A stretch of DNA of 19,233 bases from Podila epigama (lineage: Eukaryota; Mortierellomycota; Mortierellomycetes; Mortierellales; Mortierellaceae). A program made the translations under genes and the position numbers. Position 1 is the first letter of the stretch; each line of letters opens with the position of its first letter. This document shows, in pieces, positions 1 through 8,491 of this stretch. The stretch lies in contig JAAAVE010000215.1 in the NCBI GenBank assembly GCA_015679605.1, forward strand, positions 6,959 through 26,191. The letters run 5' to 3'. The notes beneath the pieces are model-generated. The model searched no databases. It worked only from the letters and a program-made list of their open reading frames with translations, and was not told the origin of the DNA.

Positions 1-396
1 TTGTTGTTGAAACTAAGCGGCAAAAGTCGTCTGTGATGTTGAAATGTAGTATGAATCAACGACTTGAAAATGAATAGAAGAGATAAGCACGATAGGACAA
101 AAAGACAAAAAACAGAAAAGAAAAAAAGAAAAGAAAAGGATGGATGGTGGTTGTGAAAAGGAAGGAGGTGGAGGGATGGAGAAGGAGGGATGGATAGCAT
201 TTGTTGATGAAATGTGGTATTCGTTCATGAAGGTTTCCCTGTCAGCTTCTGCTAAGCCACCTTGTCAAAGGCATTTCCATACGATGCAAAAAAAAAAGGT
301 TGCTTCGCCTCTCCCTTTTTTAGTTTTGGCTCCATTTCATTCATCAACTTTCTATCCAAGCTACACCATTCATTCCATCCATCTCTCACAGTCAAC
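1..396. other. Upstream region of the YJU2-like gene
   Basis: No gene is supported here. The stretch is purine-rich on the + strand (A/G runs at about 105-190, then an A-tract near 288) and then pyrimidine-rich up to the ATG at 397, as expected for a fungal promoter and 5' leader. An open frame runs in phase upstream of the ATG from 262, but its predicted residues are low-complexity and do not resemble the YJU2 family, so I treat it as leader. The left end of the window cuts whatever lies upstream. Confidence 0.5.
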
Positions 397-1347
397 ATGT
401 CTGAGCGCAAGGTCTTGAACAAGTACTTTCCTCCGGATTTCGATCCAGCACTCATTCCACGCCGCAAGCAACCTAAGGATCTTCAACATAAAGTTCGTTT
501 GATGACACCATTCTCGATGCGGTGTAACACCTGTGGCGAGTACATCTACAAAGGAAAAAAGTTTAATGCTCGCAAGGAGACGACGGAGGAGACCTATCAT
601 AGCATCAAAATCTTTCGCTTCTATATCCGTTGTAACCGATGTGCGGCTGAGATCACTTTCAAGACCGACCCTGCCAACACAGATTATGTTGCGGAACATG
701 GTGCCCAGCGCAATTTTGAGCCATGGAGAGATACCGCAGGCGAAATTGCTGCGGAGCGAGAGGAAGAGGAAGAGAATAATCCAATGAAGGCACTCGAGAA
801 CAGGACACAAGACTCTAAGCGGGAAATGGAGATTATGGATGCCTTGGACGAGATTAGAACACGGAACGCTGTCATAGAGCGCGTCGATGCGGATCAGCTA
901 CTCAATAGGCTTGTAGGAACTGAAGAGGAGATAGCTCTCAAGAAGCAGCAAGAGGAGGATGAGGAGGACGATCGACTAGCCAAACAAATCTTCAAAGATA
1001 CAGATGGCGAAACTGTCAAGCGGCTACGGGACGATCTAGAGGAAGGAGGAGAGTTGACGCCAGCCCAGATCGCCATGTCCAAGTTTGCCACACCGTTGGC
1101 ATTGCCAGACTTTAGCACACCCTTGGCCAAGAAGAGAAAACAAGGAGGATCATTAGGATTGGCTGTGAAAAAGTCGTCAGAATCTACGTCAGCATCAAAA
1201 GCCTCATCCAAAGAGCAACCAAAGACGACTACAGCCGCATCATCTTCATCTGCTGTAGCAAAGCCAGCAGTACTAGCATCCAAACCAGCATCCTCCGCAC
1301 TTCTGTCACTCGTTGGATCATATGGCTCAGACTCGGATTCTGAGTAG
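397..1347 (+). CDS. YJU2: YJU2/CCDC94-family pre-mRNA splicing factor
   Basis: Intronless, 316 residues. The N-terminus, [20 protein letters not shown], is the hallmark opening of the YJU2 (CWC16/CCDC94) family. It is followed by the conserved zinc-binding core: Cys43-x2-Cys46 in [20 protein letters not shown] and Cys79-x2-Cys82 in [17 protein letters not shown]. In other fungi and animals the protein belongs to the Prp19-associated part of the spliceosome and acts just after Prp2 to promote the first transesterification. The middle (about residues 125-245) is charged and probably helical. The tail is Ser/Ala/Lys-rich and ends in an acidic GSDSDSE motif. I chose the ATG at 397 because it gives the family start exactly; the in-frame upstream extension does not fit. 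The absence of introns is notable, as every other gene in the window is split. Confidence 0.96.
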   Translation: MSERKVLNKYFPPDFDPALIPRRKQPKDLQHKVRLMTPFSMRCNTCGEYIYKGKKFNARKETTEETYHSIKIFRFYIRCNRCAAEITFKTDPANTDYVAEHGAQRNFEPWRDTAGEIAAEREEEEENNPMKALENRTQDSKREMEIMDALDEIRTRNAVIERVDADQLLNRLVGTEEEIALKKQQEEDEEDDRLAKQIFKDTDGETVKRLRDDLEEGGELTPAQIAMSKFATPLALPDFSTPLAKKRKQGGSLGLAVKKSSESTSASKASSKEQPKTTTAASSSSAVAKPAVLASKPASSALLSLVGSYGSDSDSE

Positions 1348-1605
1348 GGTATCGAGTTCTTATTAAGGGGTAAATACACAAATAAGATTTCGGAAAATGG
1401 GGATGAAGCCAGTTCACCGAGCTTAAAGTATTGTTTTTTTTTTCTCACTCTTTTTACTCGTCCAGTTCATTTTGACGCCTTTTTATCCATTCATCAACAT
1501 CTTCACACTTTCACATATTCATACATTCAATAACAAGTTCATATTCACACAGACCCCCATCCTTACTATAATACCGTAACCCATTATACTTTTACACATT
1601 TGACA
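1348..1605. promoter_or_regulatory. Tandem intergenic region between YJU2-like and Rieske genes
   Basis: 258 bases between two same-strand genes must hold the 3' end of the first and the promoter of the second. A T-tract lies at about 1434-1442, followed by pyrimidine- and CA-rich sequence up to the ATG at 1606. I see no canonical AATAAA and no other motif to name. Confidence 0.4.
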
Positions 1606-3346
1606 ATGGGAAAAAAGAATGGAGGTGGAGGTGGATTGTTTGCCGCTTACCTTGCCGCAATGCCAGCGACTCCTGCAACGTCCGAGGCACAAACAGGTCC
1701 GCATTATGGATGAACCAAAAACTACTCATTTGTTTATTTTTCTTATTTCTACAACCATGCATCTCATCCTAACATGGCATCTCTTTTGAATTCCATGTTT
1801 AGACACATATCTCCCAGACTCAATGGTAATGCCTCGCTTTCGGATTTCCGAGCGTTAGGTTATGTCGTAATACTCACATGTTTTCCTCCTTGTCGCATTT
1901 TGCATGATAGAAAGCATCTACATTGTTGGAGCAGATCGGAGCAGAGCATTCATGGTCATCAAGAGATGTCGAAAGAGATGTAGATATTCTCGACCGTAAC
2001 CGTCTTTACACCATCAAAGAGCTCCGCATCTTGTCGCCCGAGAGTTGGCAGGTAGGCAAGCAAGAAAACAAATACAAGCAGGTCTATTTGTGTCACACAT
2101 TTCTTAAACTGAATATGGTTATTCAACTCTTGTCTAGGCTATCGAACTCTTGCCTCTGGTCAAAGACTTGTTGCGCAATGCTGTCAATCCTCCTGTTGGT
2201 AAGAAATCAAAGAAGCGACATTAAAATGACTGTCGCATTGTTTTTTTTTTTTTTTTTTTACACCCACCTCCACTCTTGGACAACTGGACCAGTACAGAGA
2301 CATTCATAGGACCTTTTTTTTTTGTTTCTCTTGTATGCATTTCCCTTTTTCCTCTTTTTCTTTTGGACATTGTACACGACGACAATTCACTCTGAAATAA
2401 ATATCCTCCGTCCGCTTGCCTACCTTTGGCCAGTTTCTATACCATACATCTCTGACGCCCTTTTTATCTCTCCATTTTATATGTATGGCCCCTGTTGGTC
2501 ATAGACTATGCAAAGCTAAAGCAGGAAAAGAAGAAATTTAAAAAGGAAAAAAAGGCACGCAAGAAACAAGATAAGCTACTCAAGTTTAAGTCTCTGGGTC
2601 TAAGCGACAAGAAAGACAAGAAAGATAAAAAGAAGGAAAAGAAGGAACAAAAAGAAAAGGAAAAGGAAAAGGAAAAAGTCAGAGAGAAGGATGTCGATGG
2701 CTCAAAGGTGGTTGAGGATGATATGAGCGAAAAGACTGTTGAGAACTCTCAGGAGGCTGTCAAGACTGAAGATGGTCTTGTCACCATTCACAAGACAGAG
2801 AAAAAAGTGAAGACGCGTGATGATGACGATGAGGAGGGTTCATCCTCTTCTTCTTCGTCGTCTTCATCTTCTTCCTCCTCGTCTTCTTCATCCGACTCTT
2901 CTGACTCGTCCGATTCTGAGGCCAAGACGCCTAAGACGACTGCAAGCCAGCTCCCATTCGTCAAGACACCTGGTAACAATGCTTTGTTACCTGGCCCAGG
3001 TAGAATCCAGCCTATGGGGAACCGCATTCGTGTCACAGCCGGAAATGGTACGACATATGAAGTTGACCGTTACTGCCCTCACAAGCATGTCGATCTCGCC
3101 ACCAAGGTAAAAAAAAAAGAGCCCTCTCATGCACAGACAAACATTCTCATGGTTACCCCTCTTCAATGTCACCCACAATGCTCAGACTGACTGATCAATC
3201 TTTATACTATTGTTTTCTCTATCAAGGGCGTTGTTGTTGGAAACACTCTATTCTGCAACAAGCATAACTGGGCTTTTGCTTTGGATGGCAATGGATATTG
3301 CAGTAAACACCGCGCTACCATCAATGCCTGCAAGGTTGATTGGTAG
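1606..3346 (+). CDS. Rieske [2Fe-2S] domain protein with basic and poly-serine region
   Basis: Five exons inferred from GT..AG sites and matching phase: 1606-1696, 1915-2051, 2138-2198, 2505-3106, 3227-3346, giving 336 residues. Order: Gly/Ala-rich start; a probably helical block (about residues 32-96, containing RNRLYTIKELRILSPESWQ); a strongly lysine-rich stretch (about 100-160); an acidic patch and 18 consecutive serines (209-226) followed by S-D repeats; then a C-terminal Rieske motif. The motif is Cys287-x-His289, 17 residues, Cys307-x2-His310, which fits the C-x-H...C-x2-H cluster ligands, with downstream NWAFALDGNGYC and ATINA resembling the end of Rieske domains in soluble ferredoxin-like and metallo-hydrolase-linked proteins. 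I do not recognise the N-terminal part and see no partner oxygenase or hydrolase domain. Function is unknown; electron transfer or iron-sulfur sensing is inference. The first junction (1696/1915) is the least certain: GTCCGC is a weak donor, and the acceptor was chosen by phase. Confidence 0.8.
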
Positions 3347-3531
3347 TTGAAGAACCATGCAAGAGAGTCAACAACAATACAAAAAAAAAGCTAACCTGAA
3401 AAAAAAAGAATGTCTAAGTTTTTGTTTATGCATACGGTGTGAGTACAGAATAAAATGAAAAATACTGAAAGAAAGAAAGAAAGAAAGGATTCAGATGCTC
3501 AAAAATCTAATTGTATGATGCGAAGTAGAGT
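3347..3531. terminator. Convergent 3' region with AATAAA and (GAAA)5
   Basis: 185 bases separate the stop codons of two converging genes. An AATAAA at 3449-3454 could serve the + strand gene. A perfect (GAAA)5 microsatellite follows at 3467-3486. No clear TTTATT (minus-strand signal) is visible here. Confidence 0.5.
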
Positions 3532-6500
3532 TCAGGGCTTTGGCGCGTCGTTTAGAGAATCGGAACTGTCGTCTTTGTTGGCAGATTCAGAACTGTCATC
3601 TTTGTTGGTTGATTCAGAGGTGCTGTCCTGGCTTGGTGGCTGTGGAAACGTGCGCCGCAAAAAAGTTTCGACGCCTTCTTTCTTGTCGAAGAGCTGTGGG
3701 TGTTTCGATGGGCCTTTCGAAAATTTACGAAGGAGCCCATCACTGGTATGTAGTTGTTTCAGCAAGGTAACTTGGAGTGGGTTGACATGAGGTACACTAT
3801 GACTGGAGTGGAGTATATGTTGGGTCTTCTTTTTCACCACGTTTTCGAGCAACAACATGCCTTCCAGTCCTCGCTTGAATTGTTCCTGAGTGAAATCCTT
3901 CTCCAAAAAGTCCTGTAAGGACGTGAATGGTTTGGCGAAGGGATCGCATGTCATCACCCGATGAAGATCCGTATAGAAGAGGTCAATCACCAGCTGTGAT
4001 CGGAATATCAGTGCATGCCTTGACATGATCGAAGACAACTTGTCCCTGTCGTTCTCACCCACATGAACGTCGACTCCCATGAAATCGGCCGTCCACTGCA
4101 CACGTTTTGGTGGCATTATTTTATATGCTACTGGTGAGATCGGCACGAGCATCATCTTGAGTCGGGAAGCGTCGTAAGGCTTCAGGTCAGTCAGACACTT
4201 GTGTTTTTCCTTGATCTTCTCTAGCTGAATGAGATCGATTAGATGTTTCAACCCACCACTCATGTTCTTCCTGATCAAGTCAAAATCTGAAAAGGGAATT
4301 TTCGCTTTCTCACTGTCACTTGGTCGATGGTACACAACTATGCCCATAGCCAACCTTTCATCCCTGCTGGGTTCCTGATGAGACTCCTCCAGCATTTGCA
4401 ACCTTCCGACCATGTTATCAGATATACTACGACTGTCTGTTGGCTTTGTGGTTTCTGTTGTGGTTGATTCACCCGCAATGGCAGCCGCTGCTGTCAAACT
4501 CTCTCCGCTTGCCTTTGCTGCTGTAGCGATTTGCGACACTTTGACATACCCCTTGGGTTCCCAGATCACAGGCTCATTCTTACCCTCAAGACGTTCCTGG
4601 TGTTCCTCCATCTTCTTTCCTTCTTGGCTAATACGTCTCAGGTTGTCTCGCATAACATCACGCTTCATAGCCGCCGCTGCCATCTTTTGCTCTTTCCATC
4701 TCGTAGCCTCTGCCTCCTCCGAGTCCGCGTCCTCTTCTTCGTGAATCGTTGACACTGAGGCTTCGTTTTCGGCGCCTGAATCATTCGAGGCTGCAGCCGC
4801 TTCCTCTATGGCTTTCTTCTCTTCGTTGTTTGACATAATTTCGGCCTGCATGGCCTTCAATCGCCTGTACTCGCTCATCATGTGTGGCTTATTGAGCTCT
4901 CCAATCTTGTAGTGGAGTTCCCATTCATCTGTTCCACGGTCGCTCAGATCGAATGGTCCAACCGTGATCGCTCCATTGATTTGTGAATAGCAGACAACCT
5001 GCCAGAGAGCCAGCTCAGCGCCTGGTTGCATCTCTGGAGCTCCATTCTCGTCAAACTTGACGTCTACATCCTCAGTCACGCCCAAGGGCTTCGTCTCCAC
5101 CCACACGTTCATACTCTGAATGGATTCATCCGTGTCAAAAGTGATGTTGAGGTCCTGTTCAGGGTACTTTGATGTAATTTCGTCCAGAGTCCGGTGCAAG
5201 ACACGCAACTGATTCCTGAAGCACTCGTCACCCATCACAGCCGAGCCAAAGAGACGCGAGTCCATCTCATCCAATGAAATGTACTGGAACCCAAAGATCC
5301 TGGCAGTGTTGTGGAAAGCCACAAAGATGCCGTCCATTTGACCAATGCGCACCTGGAGACTGTACTTGAGGAACGCTGAACGCATCATATCATAATACTC
5401 TCGCTCAAAACTCTCCAAGATTCCATGCGATTTCCGAAGTTGGTATCCTTGGTTCTGTTCATAATTTTGGACATCGAGGCGGATGGCGACTGCAGCACGG
5501 GTTTTAAGATCAAAGGTCTTGCCTGGCAGGCGAGGGTCGACGCAATCGAGTTGAGATCGAAGCATGAATTTTTTATCAGCTGTAATGTAATTGAAAGCCT
5601 CGGGCGCCTCCCGCTCAGCCTGGGTAACTTTCCATGAGTTCTTCTTTGTGAATCTGGAAAACTCTTGTGGTGTCGTAGTCAGCATTTTTTCCATAGATTT
5701 GCCCTATAGTACCATTTGCAAGCAGCATGGTCAAGCAAGAGCAAGATTAGAAACAGTCCATGAAACGAGCGAAAAAAAAGTACAATGAAAGAGAGTGAGA
5801 GAAGGCTAAGCGTACCAGTTGCATGAGAACTGTTGACGAGTCAAAGGTCTTGTCGGCATCGATCGCATACATTCCGTTGCCCTTGTAAACCAAGTTGATG
5901 GTTGTGGGTGCTCTACTTAAACGAGTGAATCCTTTTGGCTGGAGAGAGAAAAAAGAGAGGGAGAGATAGAGGAGGAAGGAAGAGGGACGGGAAAGCGATG
6001 CAAGAGTATAACCATAGAAGTTAGAACAATAATACCTCGACATCGATATAACATATGTTACAAAATTTACAAAAACTCTTTAACCGCACCTGTGCTGCAA
6101 ATGCTCCGGAGAGATGTGAAGTTTTGAGTGGTTTCCAACCAGAGATCAAGAAGTAAAACTGTGAAAGGACTGATGTCATTGAAGAAGTTGATCCCATGTA
6201 CTTTGCTCGGTGTTTTTTGGTGGCATTGAGAAGCGCTATATCCCTGGACGATGTCTTATACTCCTGGAGCGCCGTGTAGTCGAAATCCTTGGGCTGGCAG
6301 ATTGAACGCAAGTAAGGATCAAAGTTGAAGACTGCTGACCGGGGGTCCTGCAACCAGTGTACACCCGGACTGATCGAGGGTAGATGAGTAAAAGAATGGT
6401 TCGAGTTAGGACATGGGGAATTCTCTAGAGAAAAGACGTTCAGAATACATGCTCATAATTTCGGACAAGGGCTTACTTGAAGAGAACACGATCCAGTCCA

Positions 6501-7358
6501 TGTTCTAGCTCAGCGACCTTTGGCATGTCTTTTGGTGTAACATCTGGTAAAATCGAGAAAGAAGAAAAGAGGAAAAACGATTAGAGAAGATTGGCCTTTT
6601 TGCTAGCAATGTATGCTACTCTCTACCAATCATATTAAGGATGATATATACTCACTTTTGATGCGAACGTCATCTGCCTTGACACTCTCCCATCTCGCAG
6701 TACTGACGAGATATTCCGCCTGAAGGTCTGGGATCTTGTCCTCAACAATGAGTCCATTGGCCCGATCATGTCTCAAGTCCTTTCTGAATCGACGATGTGG
6801 GCCTGTACCGCTCTTCAAACTTGCCTTGATAGCTGCCTCAAGCTGGTTCGCAAATGGATCGAAGCCGTTGACAAAAGGATCCGTTCCTGAGGTTGCTTCA
6901 CCACTTTTGTTCAATCGCTGACCTTGCACAATCGCGTTCACCATGTCCTCGCCCGAGACAGTGGGGGCCGTGACGTAGACTGGTTGAGGTCGAGATCGAG
7001 TGTCTGACAAGATACGATCCTTCGAACCTCTATTGGCCTTTTGCTGTGCTTTCGCTGCATGTCTCTTGTGTGCTGGTTTCCGATAAGCTGGAGGTGCACC
7101 AGAGCGCTTTGGGAGGGAAGAGGATGATGAAATTAACCGAGTACCGATCGGATAGAGCCGTTTTGTCCTGGGAGCCATATGAGGGTGAGGCAGGAACACA
7201 AGTAAGCCATAGGAACGCATGCACTGACATAAGGAAGAGAACTGTGGTGGTGTTGTTGACATTGGGACCATCCGTTTTTGGGCAATTGATGTGACAGCAG
7301 AATGTGTCACAAAGGATCGAGCCATGGAAGGCCGGGAGATCCGCAATGCCCTCGACAT
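3532..7358 (-). CDS. PET127: PET127-family mitochondrial RNA-processing protein
   Basis: Five exons on the minus strand, in order 7358-6656, 6543-6477, 6369-6090, 5938-5816, 5703-3532; phases agree and give 1114 residues. The central region carries the PET127 signature: NPGVHWLQDPRSAVFNFDPY (from about residue 257), VYKGNGMYAIDADKTFDSS, then RSQLDCVDPRLPGKTFDLKT around residues 441-459. Asp444, Asp456 and Lys458 give a PD-(D/E)xK nuclease-like pattern. In yeast, Pet127 is a membrane-associated mitochondrial protein needed for 5'-end processing and turnover of mitochondrial transcripts. The first 120 residues are basic and Ser/Arg-rich, fitting a mitochondrial presequence. The protein is longer than the yeast one (about 800 residues, from memory): there is a basic N-terminal extension and an acidic, Ala/Glu-rich, probably coiled-coil insert near residues 680-780. 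I start at ATG 7358; upstream in-frame codons begin with GTG. The C-terminus has a short 9-residue repeat. Confidence 0.93.
3557..3619 (-). repeat. 27-bp tandem repeat in the PET127 C-terminus
   Basis: Two near-identical 27-base units (3557-3583 and 3584-3610) plus a partial third from 3611 encode repeated 9-residue blocks of the type S-x-N-K-D-D-S-S-(E/D) just before the stop. The unit is a multiple of three, so copy-number change keeps the frame. Confidence 0.85.
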
Positions 7359-7507
7359 GACAGAAAAATAGCACACAAAAGGTGGATTCCTTCAGAGAGA
7401 ATGCGTCCAAATGTGTTCCTGTTCAAAGTGGAAGAAGAAGGAGAGAGAAGAAAAAAACAAGCCCCTCTTTTTTGTGACTACCACCATAAAGTTGAACCAT
7501 CACGGCA

Positions 7508-7515
7508 CACGTGAC
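7508..7515. promoter_or_regulatory. CACGTGAC E-box/CDE1-like site
   Basis: The reverse complement, GTCACGTG, matches RTCACRTG, the site bound by Cbf1/USF-type bHLH factors in fungi. It lies 150 bases upstream of the PET127 ATG. Binding is inference. Confidence 0.45.
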
Positions 7516-8369
7516 CAAACGCATCCTACTTGGTTAGTCGGTGCAAAGGTGACATTCTCGTGAGTTGCGGGATGGCGCGTATATTTCGCTGTTCGCCAGC
7601 ATCTCTACAAGGCGCACAAACAAAAACGTTCAAGCTCTCTACAATGTGCAGTGCACCTTTAGTCTCGCTCCACACTCACCAATATTATGTTACTCTTTCC
7701 GTTCGTTCACAGGTCACCCAACAAACCTAGATTTCCAGCACCAAGATAGGTCTATCAAATCGAAGCCAACACTACATAACTTAGGCTCTTGAATCATTCC
7801 TCTCTAACGACTTTTGTCTTACATCCCTATTCATGACAGAGACGTACAAGAATTGGTAGTGGCACTCAAGACCCACTGTGCACTTACAATTGGTGGAATT
7901 GTAGGACAATGCAATCGGTCACAGTGGTGCAATAGCAATAGCCGATACGTTGACAAGAAACACCACGCTGACAAACCTGGGCCTCGAGCACAACTGGACG
8001 CGCCAAGCTTCAACTCGTTAAAAAGACGACTTTTTACATGGGAACTCAAGTACAGCCAATAATAATAATTCCGAGTGCACCCTGAATTACCGATACAGTC
8101 AGTGTAAGGGACATGACACAGCCTCAACATAGCCAAGTGGGCTTTTTTTGTTCACTCAGACTGCAAAATTCGCATGTCACGTTTTTTTTATCAGAGGGGA
8201 AGCTCTCATCTCGCCGTACTTCACTTCACGCTGAGAGTTCATTGTGCTCAAGCTCAGCTCGCTTCTCATTTTTCTCTTGTCTCTTCTTTTGCACTCGGAC
8301 GCACACTCTTTTCTTACTCGCTCTCATTATTCACACTCACTTCACTCTCATTCACTTTCATTCACACAG

Positions 8370-8480
8370 ACATTACACACACACTTACACACATAGACAC
8401 AGACACACTCACACTCTCTCCTCTTCACTCACCCACAATATTCACACCATATACACACATACTCACACAAACACTTACAC
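8370..8480 (+). repeat. CA-rich low-complexity tract in 5' leader
   Basis: Imperfect CA/CAC repeats interrupted by CT-rich sequence immediately precede the ATG at 8492. They are not a clean microsatellite. They probably lie in the transcribed leader or core promoter. Confidence 0.7.
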
Positions 8481-8491
8481 GTATAAACGAC

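Larger units (their letters stand above)
7359..8491. promoter_or_regulatory. 1.1-kb divergent promoter region PET127 / LSB5-like
   Basis: No gene is supported in this 1133-base stretch; open frames in it are low-complexity or lack an ATG. It separates two genes read outward. Visible items: CACGTGAC at 7508-7515 (E-box/Cbf1-type, reverse GTCACGTG); a perfect 7-bp inverted repeat TACAATT-ggtgg-AATTGTA at 7885-7903; and a long C/T- and CA-rich tract from about 8200 to 8490 running up to the LSB5-like ATG, as is common in 5' leaders of expressed fungal genes. Confidence 0.6.

Noticed and set aside
262-396. 45-codon N-terminal extension of the YJU2-like frame
   Set aside because: In frame and beginning with ATG, but the sequence is not family-like, while [11 protein letters not shown] at 397 is the conserved family start.
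1774-1914. Open frame beginning at 1774 as a possible first exon of the Rieske gene
   Set aside because: It cannot be joined in phase to the exon at 1915 as simply as the exon 1606-1696, and its residues show no family resemblance.
6395-6412. GGTTCGAGTTA resembling a tRNA B box
   Set aside because: It departs from the B-box consensus at the end and no A box or cloverleaf can be drawn; it lies in a PET127 intron.
7814-8062. 82-codon frame in the 1.1-kb intergenic region
   Set aside because: It does not begin with ATG and shows no recognisable domain or splice context.
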